A DNA stretch of 64,000 nt from Virgibacillus litoralis. Its GTDB lineage: Bacteria; Bacillota; Bacilli; Bacillales; Amphibacillaceae. Numbering within the stretch: the stretch's first letter is position 1; the number at the start of each line of letters is the position of its first letter. The stretch covers positions 372,001-436,000 of the forward strand of contig NZ_JAGGKK010000001.1 in assembly GCF_017873675.1 (NCBI RefSeq), read 5' to 3'. Made by a program: the position numbers and the translations under genes. Positions 1 to 8,377 of this stretch are shown piece by piece. The notes below the pieces were generated by a model that did not search any database, was not told where the DNA came from, and was given only the letters and a program-made list of their open reading frames with translations.

Positions 1-37
1 GTTATATGTTACAAAAACTGCTCAAATGTTACTGAAG

Positions 38-165
38 TGAATCCTCATTCCGTTATTAGTCCAAAAAGATGGGTAAATGATGGCGAAAAGGGCAAATAGC
101 GGAATGAGGATCCGGACCACATGCTAAAAGTCATTATTTGAGGTGAATAGCGGAATGAGGATCCG
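38..165. repeat. Rep-A cluster 1 (inverted 20-bp units)
   Basis: Three copies of a ~20-bp unit lie about 52-56 bp apart. The first (38-57) reads TGAATCCTCATTCCGTTATT. The other two (94-113 and 146-165) are its reverse complement, AATAGCGGAATGAGGATCC. A flanking GCGAAAAGGGC block is partly shared too. The same unit forms a second cluster at 8378-8555. The opposed units could pair into a long hairpin. No ORF covers them. Confidence 0.8.
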
Positions 166-218
166 CCTGGCAGCACCGGCTCAGAACCAAGTCACTGCAA
201 CAACTACTAATCACATAA

Positions 219-869
219 CTATCGCCTGATTTTATAGGTTCGTGCACGTTCTTTGCCACTTGCAACAATTAATATCTGCTGTTCTACTAGTCTATGCAAA
301 ATTTTCCGAGCATGGCGATCGCTGATGTGAAGATGGTGAGCAAGTTCAATTGGAGTAAAATACCTTAACAACCGTCTTGCATATCGCACAACCTCCGCCT
401 CGAGCCAAGATAATTCAGTGGATACTTCAGTTGAGGTAAATTTACCGATAAAAGCAAGAACAAGCTGTTGACAGCGTTGAGGTTCGTCTTGAATAGATAG
501 ATAAGCGATTGGTAAGAGGGTCCATCCATCGAGGGCTAATAATGAGTGCCGCCAGCATAAATCCTTAAATCGTCTAACATCGAGGTCTCTCGCATGTGGA
601 CCATACCCTTGAATTTCAATACATCCCTTGGCATCATGTCCTGGTCTATAAGCGAGGTCAAGGTAACGGTAACCATTGTTGAAATCCCGCACTTCCCATT
701 CAGGGTATAAATGATTAAAGTTACCAACTGTTGGAAACCAAATAGAACGAAGAAATTGAACCGTACCGTGACCTAACCCCTTTTTCAGAAGTTCACGTCT
801 CCTATGGTTCTTCTCTTCGGTAATTTGTACTTGAATCCATTCTTCATATTTTTGTTCGAATCCTGGCAT
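219..869 (-). CDS. Nuclease-like / winged-helix DNA-binding protein
   Basis: A 216-residue protein in two parts. The middle (about residues 60-115) has the pattern D...Y-LDLAY...GCIEIQGYG, which resembles the D/ExK core of restriction-endonuclease-like (DUF559-type) folds. The C-terminal 60 residues look like a winged helix: FTPIELAHHLHISDRHARKI is a helix-turn-helix, followed by LHRLVEQQIL. A role as a transcriptional regulator or a DNA-processing protein is plausible. I see no signal peptide or membrane segment. It stands alone, next to Rep-A cluster 1. A purine-rich GGAAAG site precedes the ATG. The exact function is unknown. Confidence 0.7.
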   Translation of the reverse strand: MPGFEQKYEEWIQVQITEEKNHRRRELLKKGLGHGTVQFLRSIWFPTVGNFNHLYPEWEVRDFNNGYRYLDLAYRPGHDAKGCIEIQGYGPHARDLDVRRFKDLCWRHSLLALDGWTLLPIAYLSIQDEPQRCQQLVLAFIGKFTSTEVSTELSWLEAEVVRYARRLLRYFTPIELAHHLHISDRHARKILHRLVEQQILIVASGKERARTYKIRR

Positions 870-1251
870 CGTTCACTTTCCTTTCTGGTATTATATTTTT
901 ATTTGAGTAGATAAAAGATGATTTTCCGTGACAGGGATGAATATGCACTCCGTTAAAGACTAGCTCTCGAGGCGAATAATACGTGGAAATAGAGGATAAT
1001 ATGTCAGTTTTATAGGACTTCTTAATTATACTGTATTAATAGATTTTAGAAAACTATTCTTTTTGTTCGAAAACCCGCTTTCGACTTGGCCTATCATCAA
1101 TCCTTAGTTGCACTTATGCAGTAAGAAAGTTTATGAGCCACACTTTCTCAAAAAAGTAAGGCGACTTCCCCCACACAAACTTATCCTTATGAATTCAACG
1201 ATTTAAATGGTACATTATTTATAAACCAAATCTATAAGGAGGTTTCACAAA
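870..1251. other. Intergenic region between divergent genes
   Basis: This 380-bp gap lies between the two divergent gene starts. It should hold promoters for both, but I cannot place them with confidence. It contains a partial Rep-B copy at 1102-1129. A TGCACTCCGTTAAAG string at 944-958 recalls the end of Rep-C but is too short to call. No ORF is evident. Confidence 0.5.
1102..1129 (+). repeat. Rep-B, partial copy (central block only)
   Basis: The 28 bp from CCTTAGTTGCACTTATGCAG onward match the centre of Rep-B as seen at 18513-18540 and 50111-50138. The left arm is missing and the right-hand hairpin is degenerate (ACTTTCTCAAAAAAGTAAG follows). It is a decayed or truncated copy. Confidence 0.7.
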
Positions 1252-1851
1252 ATGTCAAAGGACAAATGGGATAGCAGATTTTCAGAAGAAGGTTATGTAT
1301 ATGGCACAACTGAGAATGACTTCATTCGAGAGATGAGTGAGCAGATTCCACCCCACTCAATTGTTGGTTGCTTTGCAGAAGGAGAGGGTCGTAATGCTGT
1401 TTATTTAGCAAGCCTTGGGCATCATGTAACAATGTACGATCAGTCAACAGCCGGCATTGAAAAAGCGAAGAAACTGGCTGAACAGCATCATGTATCCATC
1501 GAAACTGCTGCTAAGGATTTAACAAAAGAGAGAGTGGACCCCAACCAATATGATGCTGCTATTATGGTATTTGGACATGTCCCAAAGCAAGGTCAGCAAT
1601 TTTTAATCGAAAATATAATTCATTCCGTTAAAACTTGGGGGCAGATTATGTTTGAAGTTTACTCAGAAAATCAAATTAACTATAATTCCGGTGGTCCTCC
1701 TACTGTAGATAATCTGTATAATCCCTCAGATATTCTAAGCTGGATCAAGCCGTATAAGTGCATTCATTTTTATTATGGAGAAGCAACACGGAACGAAGGA
1801 AGCCGTCACACAGGATTGGGTCATGTCATTCAGGTGGTTATCCAAAAATAA
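1252..1851 (+). CDS. Class I SAM-dependent methyltransferase (TehB-like)
   Basis: A 199-residue cytosolic protein that should transfer a methyl group from S-adenosylmethionine. Residues 38-52 (VGCFAEGEGRNAVYLA) are the glycine-rich motif I, and VTMYDQS at about 59-65 provides the acidic residue expected to bind the SAM ribose. The N-terminal WDSRFSEEGYVYGTTENDF is typical of the tellurite-resistance TehB/thiopurine-methyltransferase-like group. An AGGAGG site lies 9 nt before the ATG. The gene converges on the HEAT-repeat gene with only 9 bp between stops. The substrate is unknown. Confidence 0.85.
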   Translation: MSKDKWDSRFSEEGYVYGTTENDFIREMSEQIPPHSIVGCFAEGEGRNAVYLASLGHHVTMYDQSTAGIEKAKKLAEQHHVSIETAAKDLTKERVDPNQYDAAIMVFGHVPKQGQQFLIENIIHSVKTWGQIMFEVYSENQINYNSGGPPTVDNLYNPSDILSWIKPYKCIHFYYGEATRNEGSRHTGLGHVIQVVIQK

Positions 1852-1860
1852 ATTAGATAG

Positions 1861-2703
1861 TTACTGTTTTACGTTTATAGTTAATCCATTAACTAAATCA
1901 GGGTTTTTCTTTATAGCTTTATTTAATGTTGAATCAATGGCCTTCTTTACTTTATACCGCTCATCGTGTAAAAGTATTTTTATTATACTTTCTGATTCAC
2001 ATATATATTTCATCCCCTCAGCTGATGAAAAAATTTTTGCTATATTCCACCGTGCATTTTCATCACTTATCTCTATCCATTTATTTAACCTTCTCAAAAC
2101 TTTTGATGGGTAATACCTTAGCAGACCATCCCCGATTGCAAATTGTCCTAAATTTTTCTTTACATATGTACTACTATCAGTTAACAATAACTCCACAATA
2201 TCAAGCAGTGGCTCTCCATATTCCTCTTTACGTTTTTTACCTGCATACATCGCAGCTATAGATGCAGCACGTCGGACATTCTCTGAGTTGTCACGAGTCC
2301 AACTTTTTATATCTTCATAGAATAATTCAAAATGATTCGTAAGTATTTCTCCGCAAGCACCAGCAACCCACTCTCTGACTTCCCAATTTTCATCATTAGC
2401 AAGTAACCTTAAAACATTTGAAACTTGACGAGGATATTCATCAAAAACAGACGTAAGTAAATGAGCAGCAATTTCCTTTGCAGTAGCGTCTTCAAACTCT
2501 GCAAGTTTAATAGCCATGTCCCTTAATCGTGATTTATCTTGAACAGTAGAAATAACGTATTCTATTGCTTTATTTTTTACAGGTGATTTTGGTGTATTAC
2601 GCGCCCCCGTTCCGAGCTCTTTTAGAGTTTCGATGGCCCCTCTGAAATTCTCATCTCCAAGCTGATAAACAAATGATTCTAAAGTTTTCTTTGTTTCGTC
2701 CAT
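1861..2703 (-). CDS. HEAT-repeat protein
   Basis: A 280-residue, all-helical protein without signal peptide or membrane segment. Several helical pairs look like HEAT repeats: DENWEVREWVAGACGEIL (about 104-121), DNSENVRRAASIAAMYAG (about 138-155) and DSSTYVKKNLGQFAIGDGLL (about 176-195). Such solenoids bind proteins or, in the AlkC/AlkD group, damaged DNA. I do not see enough to name it a DNA glycosylase. AGGGAT precedes the ATG. It stands alone, and what it binds is not known. Confidence 0.75.
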   Translation of the reverse strand: MDETKKTLESFVYQLGDENFRGAIETLKELGTGARNTPKSPVKNKAIEYVISTVQDKSRLRDMAIKLAEFEDATAKEIAAHLLTSVFDEYPRQVSNVLRLLANDENWEVREWVAGACGEILTNHFELFYEDIKSWTRDNSENVRRAASIAAMYAGKKRKEEYGEPLLDIVELLLTDSSTYVKKNLGQFAIGDGLLRYYPSKVLRRLNKWIEISDENARWNIAKIFSSAEGMKYICESESIIKILLHDERYKVKKAIDSTLNKAIKKNPDLVNGLTINVKQ

Positions 2704-2820
2704 GTCTAATATCCCTCCAAATGCATTAGAAAAAGTTATTTTGATAGACCAGTTGCAATTTTATCTCCTGTTAAAATCCTCACCGGCATGTCGATATTGC
2801 CCGACAAGTACCACTTGGTT

Positions 2821-2979
2821 TTATTTACTTATTACAATATCATTAACCCAATCAGCGTATTGATTAACATAATAGTCATCTATCACAATTCCATTTGGCA
2901 ACTTACATTTATCTTTTCTCAAATTTCCAAATGGTGTCTTAAACAAATAGGCTGAATCTATAGTCTTCCACTTTTTCAT
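2821..2979 (-). pseudogene. NUDIX hydrolase, N-terminal fragment
   Basis: An ORF of 52 codons starts MKKWKTIDSAYLFKTPFGN and continues RKDKCKLPNG...DDYYVNQYADWVN. From memory this is the beginning of ADP-ribose pyrophosphatase-like NUDIX proteins. It ends at TAA before any NUDIX box (GX5EX7REUXEEXGU) and nothing NUDIX-like follows, so about 70 per cent of the gene is missing. It lies just upstream of a GNAT gene on the same strand. A remnant is the best reading; a functional 52-residue peptide is unlikely. Confidence 0.6.
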
Positions 2980-2994
2980 ATGTAATCCTCCGTT

Positions 2995-3411
2995 TTATTC
3001 TTCAAACGTCTTCCTAAAACCGTAAAAAGCCCGATAGCCTAGCTCTTCATAATAAGTACGGGATGTACTAGTGGCAAGCATCTCTATTCTTGTTTTGGGA
3101 TATAGGCTATGCACATATTTAAGTAGTCCCTGTCCAACTCCTAACCCGCGATAGTCGGTACTAACCACTAATTCACCAATAAATAGAGTAATAAACTTAT
3201 CTGTAATTCCTCGAATATATCCGACAAATTCCCCTTCATCCATTACAACAAATGCGATATTCGAATGGTCCCATGCTTGCTTTGTATCATCTTTTTTCTC
3301 TACAAGATTTGTCCAGCCTTCTTTTATATTTAACCTTTGAATATTTATAAAATCACTTTCCGAGTATTCCCGAACATTAACTGACTTACCGTTCCTTAAT
3401 TTTAGTTCCAT
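2995..3411 (-). CDS. GNAT family N-acetyltransferase
   Basis: A 138-residue single-domain acetyltransferase that should move an acetyl group from acetyl-CoA to an amine. The acetyl-CoA site is in LVVSTDYRGLGVGQGLLKYV: the R-G-x-G-x-G/A loop of motif A. TYYEELGYRAF near the end is the usual motif B helix and strand. I chose ATG 3411 because AAAAAGGGG lies 6 nt upstream; a GTG at 3429 would add six residues but has no ribosome site. The neighbour upstream is another GNAT, unlike in sequence. The substrate is not predictable. Confidence 0.85.
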   Translation of the reverse strand: MELKLRNGKSVNVREYSESDFINIQRLNIKEGWTNLVEKKDDTKQAWDHSNIAFVVMDEGEFVGYIRGITDKFITLFIGELVVSTDYRGLGVGQGLLKYVHSLYPKTRIEMLATSTSRTYYEELGYRAFYGFRKTFEE

Positions 3412-3440
3412 ATATATCCCCTTTTTCACGCAAAAAAAAT

Positions 3441-3902
3441 TCAGCAGTAATAAACCATTTTCAAAAATTCAAAACTGCTGCCGTTTGTATCCTGCATAAA
3501 TGTTTCGACATCTTTAAACCCAATTTTCCGATAGACTTTAATCGCTCTTTGATTAAAAGTTGCTACTGATAATGTTATTTCATCAGGTGAATAGTTTGAT
3601 TTAGCAAATTCCATCCCAGCCTTAACGAATTCCGATCCATTTCCGCTACCAGTTAAATCTGGCCTCATCGCTAGCCCAAGATCTATTGTGTTGTTTTCAG
3701 TTTTATTAAAACTAAAAAAGCCAACTACATCACTGTCTTTTGTGACAACATATGTAGAATTTCGTTTGTAGGAGTCTAAAAACACAGCAAGATCCTCCTT
3801 ATCAGCTTCTATATCATAAAAAGAATATATCCCATCATAGTGCCAGTTATATGCAATATCTTCTGCCTGCTCCTGCGTCATAAATTCAAACGCATAATCC
3901 AT
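3441..3902 (-). CDS. GNAT family N-acetyltransferase
   Basis: A 153-residue acetyltransferase beginning MDYAFEFMTQEQAEDIAYNW, a start seen in RimI/YjaB-like GNATs. LGLAMRPDLTGSGNGSEFV carries the acetyl-CoA loop, and NQRAIKVYRKIGFKDV is motif B. The ATG at 3902 follows a GAGGGGG site by 6 nt. The longer reading frame to 3959 would add 19 residues with no ribosome site. The gap to the next GNAT is 29 bp, so the two may be co-transcribed. Confidence 0.85.
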   Translation of the reverse strand: MDYAFEFMTQEQAEDIAYNWHYDGIYSFYDIEADKEDLAVFLDSYKRNSTYVVTKDSDVVGFFSFNKTENNTIDLGLAMRPDLTGSGNGSEFVKAGMEFAKSNYSPDEITLSVATFNQRAIKVYRKIGFKDVETFMQDTNGSSFEFLKMVYYC

Positions 3903-3933
3903 GATTATCCCCCTCAAATAGTGACACTCCAAT

Positions 3934-4023
3934 TTACTTATACTTAAATTTATCTTCATCGCTATGTTTCTTTTTAACTATATGACTAAATATTTTGCCA
4001 ATTAATTTTAAAGCAGTACGCAA
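3934..4023 (-). CDS. Possible 29-residue basic peptide
   Basis: A TTG-started frame of 29 codons, preceded at 6 nt by a strong AAGGGGG site. It encodes a short hydrophobic stretch and then a lysine-rich tail (KKKHSDEDKFKYK). It ends just before the ribosome site of the downstream GNAT gene, which fits a small translated leader or a small peptide gene. The only evidence is the ribosome site and the position; it may be chance. Confidence 0.3.
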   Translation of the reverse strand: MRTALKLIGKIFSHIVKKKHSDEDKFKYK

Positions 4024-4096
4024 TTGAATCCCCCTTGATGCAACTATTCTATACGTTAACATCCTACTATTCTATCATTTTTTTAAAATTCATCCA

Positions 4097-4122
4097 GTTT
4101 TGAAGTTTTATCTTATGCGTAT
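4097..4122 (+). promoter_or_regulatory. Candidate SigB-type promoter
   Basis: GTTTTG and GCGTAT are separated by 14 bp, close to the general-stress sigma-B pattern GTTTAA-N12-15-GGGTAT. It lies 41 bp before the start of a YflT-domain gene, a family often under SigB in Bacillus. The match is 4 of 6 and 5 of 6, so it is suggestive only. Confidence 0.35.
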
Positions 4123-4163
4123 AGCCTAAAAAGTATTATATTTCCTAATAGGAGGCTTTGGTA

Positions 4164-4583
4164 ATGGCTAACGAAATTTTTGGACCATTTTACTCGAAGG
4201 AGGATGCTATCAAAAAGGTGTCGGTATTGGAACTGAAAGGTCTTAAGGCAGAAAATATTACCATCTTTACTAATAAGGAAAATACGGATGAGTTGGAAGA
4301 TCGTACGGATGTTGACGTGGAAAACAATGCAATAGAAGATGATGAAAAGGATTCTTTCCTAGATAAAATAAAAAAAGTAATGCTTAATTCTCAAGATTCA
4401 GGCCTTAATATTCATGAAAAATTAGTTCAACTCGGTGTATCTGACAAACAAGCATCAATGTATGTGGATGCTATTGAATCCGGCGAGATTTTGGTGATAG
4501 CTAATGATGAATTAAAAATGGGGAATGACCCAACCAGTGACACTGTCACATTAGAGGAAGAGGTTATCCATCGCAATAATTGA
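4164..4583 (+). CDS. General stress protein (YflT/17M domain)
   Basis: A 139-residue, acidic, soluble protein. The N-terminal FGPFYSKEDAIKKVSVLELKG plus NITIFTNKE is the YflT fold of heat-induced or general-stress proteins. The C-terminal part (LVQLGVSDKQASMYVDAIESGEILVI) resembles the short repeat that follows it in this family. Its biochemical role is not known. ATG 4164 has AGGAGG 8 nt upstream; a TTG at 4158 is less likely. A candidate SigB promoter precedes it and a strong terminator follows. Confidence 0.8.
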   Translation: MANEIFGPFYSKEDAIKKVSVLELKGLKAENITIFTNKENTDELEDRTDVDVENNAIEDDEKDSFLDKIKKVMLNSQDSGLNIHEKLVQLGVSDKQASMYVDAIESGEILVIANDELKMGNDPTSDTVTLEEEVIHRNN

Positions 4584-4589
4584 CATACT

Positions 4590-4630
4590 TAAGCGAACAG
4601 CACCTGATGCTGTTCGCTTAAACTTTTTTT
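4590..4630 (+). terminator. Intrinsic terminator
   Basis: A near-perfect stem, AAGCGAACAGCA/TGCTGTTCGCTT (4591-4619), is followed by AAACTTTTTTT. It ends the YflT-type gene transcript. Confidence 0.9.
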
Positions 4631-4684
4631 ATTGCTAAACCTCCTTTTTTACGTATAATGAATAAAAAAAGGAGCGTTCCTACA

Positions 4685-5461
4685 ATGTGCTTAATCAATT
4701 TTCAGTTTCACGAGCATCCAAACTATAAATTAATAGTTGCGGCAAATCGGGATGAGTTTTACGGGAGACCAACGGCGCAAGCTCGCTTTTGGGATGATGA
4801 ACCGAACATTCTGGCTGGACGTGATTTAGTCCAGCATGGGACCTGGCTTGGCATCACAAAACAAGGAAGATTTGCAGCATTAACAAATTACCGTGACCCT
4901 GGGCAACCAGCGACTGGTCAACAATCACGTGGTGATATAGTCAGGAGCTATTTAGCAGAAGATGCAACACCACAAAATTTTCTTGAATCATTAAAAGTAA
5001 ACAAGCATAAATATGCAGGATTTAATATAATTATTGGAGACACAGAGCAAATTTTGTATTACAATAACATACAAGATAAAGTTACAGAAATCAATTCAGG
5101 TACACACGGACTTAGCAATCATTTTTTAAATACACCATGGCCGAAAGTTACGAAAGGAAAGACAAATTTACATAAATATACAATGACCCAAGAAAAAGTC
5201 CAAACAGATAAGTTATTTCAAATCATTTCTGATGCCGAAGAAGCTAAGGATGAAAACTTACCGGAAACAGGTGTTGGATTAGACCTTGAACGAAAGCTCT
5301 CACCGTTATTCATCAAGACACCTGAATATGGCACCCGCTCCTCCACTGTTTTGCTAGTAGACAATAATAATGAAGTGACCTTTGTTGAACGTACATACGA
5401 TAAAGGAAAGTTTGCAAAAGAAAATCAATATAATTTCCAACTACAGAAAGGAGAAAATTGA
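4685..5461 (+). CDS. NRDE (TANGO2-like) family protein
   Basis: A 258-residue protein starting MCLINFQFHEHPNYKLIVAANRDEFY. The Cys-2 and the NRDE tetrad are the signature of the NRDE/TANGO2 family. Cys-2 would become an N-terminal nucleophile as in Ntn hydrolases; bacterial function is unsettled. ATG 4685 follows AAAGGAG by 9 nt and puts the cysteine at position 2, as the family requires. The frame is open further upstream, but that would bury the cysteine. The stop overlaps the ATG of the aminotransferase by one base (TGATG), implying an operon with it and serA. Confidence 0.88.
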   Translation: MCLINFQFHEHPNYKLIVAANRDEFYGRPTAQARFWDDEPNILAGRDLVQHGTWLGITKQGRFAALTNYRDPGQPATGQQSRGDIVRSYLAEDATPQNFLESLKVNKHKYAGFNIIIGDTEQILYYNNIQDKVTEINSGTHGLSNHFLNTPWPKVTKGKTNLHKYTMTQEKVQTDKLFQIISDAEEAKDENLPETGVGLDLERKLSPLFIKTPEYGTRSSTVLLVDNNNEVTFVERTYDKGKFAKENQYNFQLQKGEN

Positions 5462-6606
5462 TGTTATCAGACCAGCAATTACTAAGAATTCCCGGACCAA
5501 CTCCAATTCCCCCAAGCGTACAGCGCGCCATGAGCCAGCCAATGATTGGACATCGGGGTCAGGAAACAAAGCAATTACTCAAAAAAATTAAACCAAAACT
5601 AAAACCCATTTTCGGAACCGAACAAGATGTTGCGATTATCACTGGAAGTGGAACAGCGGGTTTGGAAGCAGCAGTTGTCAATACGGTTAGACCCGGGGAT
5701 GAAGTGTTAGTCATCGCAACAGGTGCTTTTGGTGAACGTTTCGTCAAAATAACTGATGCCTATCAAATAAAAACGCATCGTTATGATGTTGAATGGGGAG
5801 AAGCCGTTACACCCGATGACGTTAAGGAATACCTTACAAAATACCCAACGATAAAAGCTGTGTTTGCCACGTTTTGCGAGACATCCACAGGTGTCCTCAA
5901 TCCAGTACAGAAACTTGCCCAAGTAGTACATTCACATTCAGATGCTTTATTTATTGTCGATGGGGTGTCCTGCATTGGCGGTGTTGAATGCAAAATGGAT
6001 GAATGGGGTATCGACCTATTGGTAACAGGTTCTCAGAAAGCAATGATGCTTCCCGCTGGTCTAACATTTATAGCTGCAAGTGATCGTGCATGGAAAACAA
6101 TTGAGCAGAATGAGCAGCCACGCTTCTACTTAGACCTAAAAAAGTACCGTGATAACCTGGAAAAAGATTCAACACCATTCACCCCTGCCTTATCACTTTT
6201 ATTAGGACTGGAACAGGTATTAACACTTATGAATGAAGAAGGGCTGCAACAGATTCACGAGCGGCACCGGCTAATGATGGAAATGACCAGAGCCGCATTT
6301 CGTGCCCTGAATATTCCTCTTTTAACAAGTGATATCGCCGCCTCCCCTACCGTAACAGCGATTAAACCCGCTGATTTTGAAGCGGAGGCATTGCGAAGAG
6401 TCCTTAAAGAAGAATTCGGTTTAGCTGTTGCAGGTGGCCAGCAGCATATGAAAGGTGAAATCTTTCGGATTGGCCATATGGGCTACTGCTCTCCAGCAGA
6501 TGTACTGCAAACAATTAGTATAGTAGAAATTAGCTTACGAAAAATAGGTAAAGACATTGAACTAGGTAAAGGAACACAAGCTGCGCAAGAAATATACTTA
6601 GGTTAG
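5461..6606 (+). CDS. Class V aminotransferase (serine/alanine-glyoxylate type)
   Basis: A 381-residue PLP enzyme of fold type I. The N-terminal RIPGPTPIPPSV and HRGQETKQLL are typical of the alanine/serine-glyoxylate group. TGSGTAGLEA binds the cofactor phosphate, D167 in FIVDGVSCIGG faces the pyridine nitrogen, and K193 in TGSQKAMMLPAG should form the Schiff base. It precedes serA by 10 bp, so it likely consumes 3-phosphohydroxypyruvate or hydroxypyruvate to give the serine skeleton, or works in the reverse direction on serine. AAAGGAG precedes the ATG. The substrate is inferred from context only. Confidence 0.85.
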   Translation: MLSDQQLLRIPGPTPIPPSVQRAMSQPMIGHRGQETKQLLKKIKPKLKPIFGTEQDVAIITGSGTAGLEAAVVNTVRPGDEVLVIATGAFGERFVKITDAYQIKTHRYDVEWGEAVTPDDVKEYLTKYPTIKAVFATFCETSTGVLNPVQKLAQVVHSHSDALFIVDGVSCIGGVECKMDEWGIDLLVTGSQKAMMLPAGLTFIAASDRAWKTIEQNEQPRFYLDLKKYRDNLEKDSTPFTPALSLLLGLEQVLTLMNEEGLQQIHERHRLMMEMTRAAFRALNIPLLTSDIAASPTVTAIKPADFEAEALRRVLKEEFGLAVAGGQQHMKGEIFRIGHMGYCSPADVLQTISIVEISLRKIGKDIELGKGTQAAQEIYLG

Positions 6607-6616
6607 GGGTTTTAAC

Positions 6617-8203
6617 ATGTCATTTAATATATTAATTGCAGATCCGCTGAGTGAGGAAGGTTTAAAGCCTCTACAAGATGCGGAAAATATGAATCTTGTA
6701 ATCGAAACGAATTTATCGCCAGAAGAATTAGAAAATAAAATTGGCGAATTCGATGCCTTACTAGTAAGAAGTCAAACACAAGTAACACGCAACATCATCC
6801 AGAAGGCTAAGAACCTGAAAATCATCGGACGTGCAGGTGTCGGCGTTGATAATATTGACCTTGATGCAGCAACCGAAAATGGCATTATCGTTGTCAACGC
6901 TCCAAACGGGAATACGAATTCTGCTGCCGAGCATACGATGGCCATGATAATGTCGTTATCCAGAAAAATCCCCCAAGCCTATTATGCACTTAAAAATCAT
7001 CAATGGGACCGGAAAAAATATGTCGGTGTCGAGCTAAAGAATAAAACACTAGGGATCGTCGGGCTTGGCAGGATTGGTACAGAAGTTGCTTCCAGAGCCA
7101 AAGGCCAACGGATGGACGTAATGGCATATGATCCATTCTTAACTGAGGAGAAAGCAGATAAAATGGGAATTCGCTACGGATCAATTGAAGATGTTTTAAA
7201 AGAAGCAGACTTTATCACGGTGCATACACCTTTATTAAAGGAGACAAAGCATTTAATTAATGCTGAAGCGTTCCAGCAAATGAAGCCTGGAGTACAAATT
7301 GTTAACTGTGCCCGCGGTGGAATTATTGATGAAGAAGCTTTATATAACGCTATTGTTGATAAAAAAGTAGCCGGTGCCGCACTGGACGTGTTTGAAGAAG
7401 AACCATTCCATGACAATAAGCTACTAGAGTTACCGGAAGTATTTGCTACACCACACCTTGGGGCTAGCACAATCGAAGCACAGGAAAATGTTGCAATCGA
7501 TGTCTGCCAAGACGTTATCGGCTTTTTAATGGGAGATTTAGTCAGAAACCCAGTTAACCTGCCATCCGTTCCAAATGAAATCATGAGCAAAATCGAGCCT
7601 TACTTCAACTTAGCAGAAAAACTTGGCTCATTCCTCATTCACTTAACTGACGAGGTTGTTGAAGAAGTGAACATCTATTATGCCGGAGATTTATCTGAAG
7701 TGGAAGTTGCACCATTAACGCGAAATACAGTAAAAGGGCTACTGACCCGACATCTCGGCGACCATGTAAACGATGTGAATGCCCTCTACCTTGCTAAAAG
7801 AAAAGGAATTAACATCAACGAAAATAAAACATCCCGGACCAGAGGCTTCACAAACCTGCTGACAGTAGAAGTGAAGACAGCGACAGAAACAAGAAGTGTG
7901 GCAGGAACTCTATTAAATGGCTTAGGACCAAGAATTGTAAAGGTGGATAAATACAGTGTAGATGTAACACCAGAGGATCATATTGTTGTCATTTATCACC
8001 AGGACCAACCAGGTGTTATCGGTAGAATGGGAAGTATCCTAGCCCAGCATCATATCAATATTGCAACAATGCAAGTGGATCGAGTGGATATCGGCGGAGA
8101 AGCAATTATGATGCTTAAAGTTGACCGACATATGGAACAAAAAGAATTAGACGAGTTAAAATCCCTGGAAGAAATTCATGAAGTCACAGCAATAGATTTA
8201 TAG
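6617..8203 (+). CDS. serA: D-3-phosphoglycerate dehydrogenase
   Basis: A 528-residue enzyme, the long form with a C-terminal ACT domain. It oxidises 3-phosphoglycerate to 3-phosphohydroxypyruvate with NAD, the first step of serine synthesis. GLGRIG at 149-154 is the NAD-binding loop, and R233 (NCARGGIIDE), E262 and H280 fit the catalytic triad. An intervening domain follows at about 320-450, and DQPGVIGRMGSILAQH at about 460-475 opens the ACT domain that senses serine. It is the last gene of the run NRDE, aminotransferase, serA, and a terminator follows. This length matches Bacillus SerA. Confidence 0.95.
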   Translation: MSFNILIADPLSEEGLKPLQDAENMNLVIETNLSPEELENKIGEFDALLVRSQTQVTRNIIQKAKNLKIIGRAGVGVDNIDLDAATENGIIVVNAPNGNTNSAAEHTMAMIMSLSRKIPQAYYALKNHQWDRKKYVGVELKNKTLGIVGLGRIGTEVASRAKGQRMDVMAYDPFLTEEKADKMGIRYGSIEDVLKEADFITVHTPLLKETKHLINAEAFQQMKPGVQIVNCARGGIIDEEALYNAIVDKKVAGAALDVFEEEPFHDNKLLELPEVFATPHLGASTIEAQENVAIDVCQDVIGFLMGDLVRNPVNLPSVPNEIMSKIEPYFNLAEKLGSFLIHLTDEVVEEVNIYYAGDLSEVEVAPLTRNTVKGLLTRHLGDHVNDVNALYLAKRKGININENKTSRTRGFTNLLTVEVKTATETRSVAGTLLNGLGPRIVKVDKYSVDVTPEDHIVVIYHQDQPGVIGRMGSILAQHHINIATMQVDRVDIGGEAIMMLKVDRHMEQKELDELKSLEEIHEVTAIDL

Positions 8204-8250
8204 GATTACAATTTGGAAAAACGTAATGGCGTTCGTTACCTACTTCAATT

Positions 8251-8277
8251 GCACCGTAATTTTACGGTGCTTTTTGT
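8251..8277 (+). terminator. Intrinsic terminator after serA
   Basis: GCACCGTAA/TTACGGTGC with a 2-nt loop, followed by TTTTTG. It closes the serA transcript. Confidence 0.9.
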
Positions 8278-8377
8278 TTATTAAAATCACCTGACTTTGG
8301 ATAGTCTGTTTCAAGCTGGCATGGTACATATACCTCCTAATGAATAATCTGCAAATTTCCCGGATTGCTGATTGATA

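Noticed and set aside
1775-2261. Two plus-strand frames (112 and 111 codons) opposite the HEAT-repeat gene
   Set aside because: They are antisense shadows of a gene with a clear helical-repeat pattern and have no ribosome sites.
7174-7590. 138-codon frame antisense to serA
   Set aside because: Shadow of serA; biased to Ser and Ala as expected for the reverse frame.
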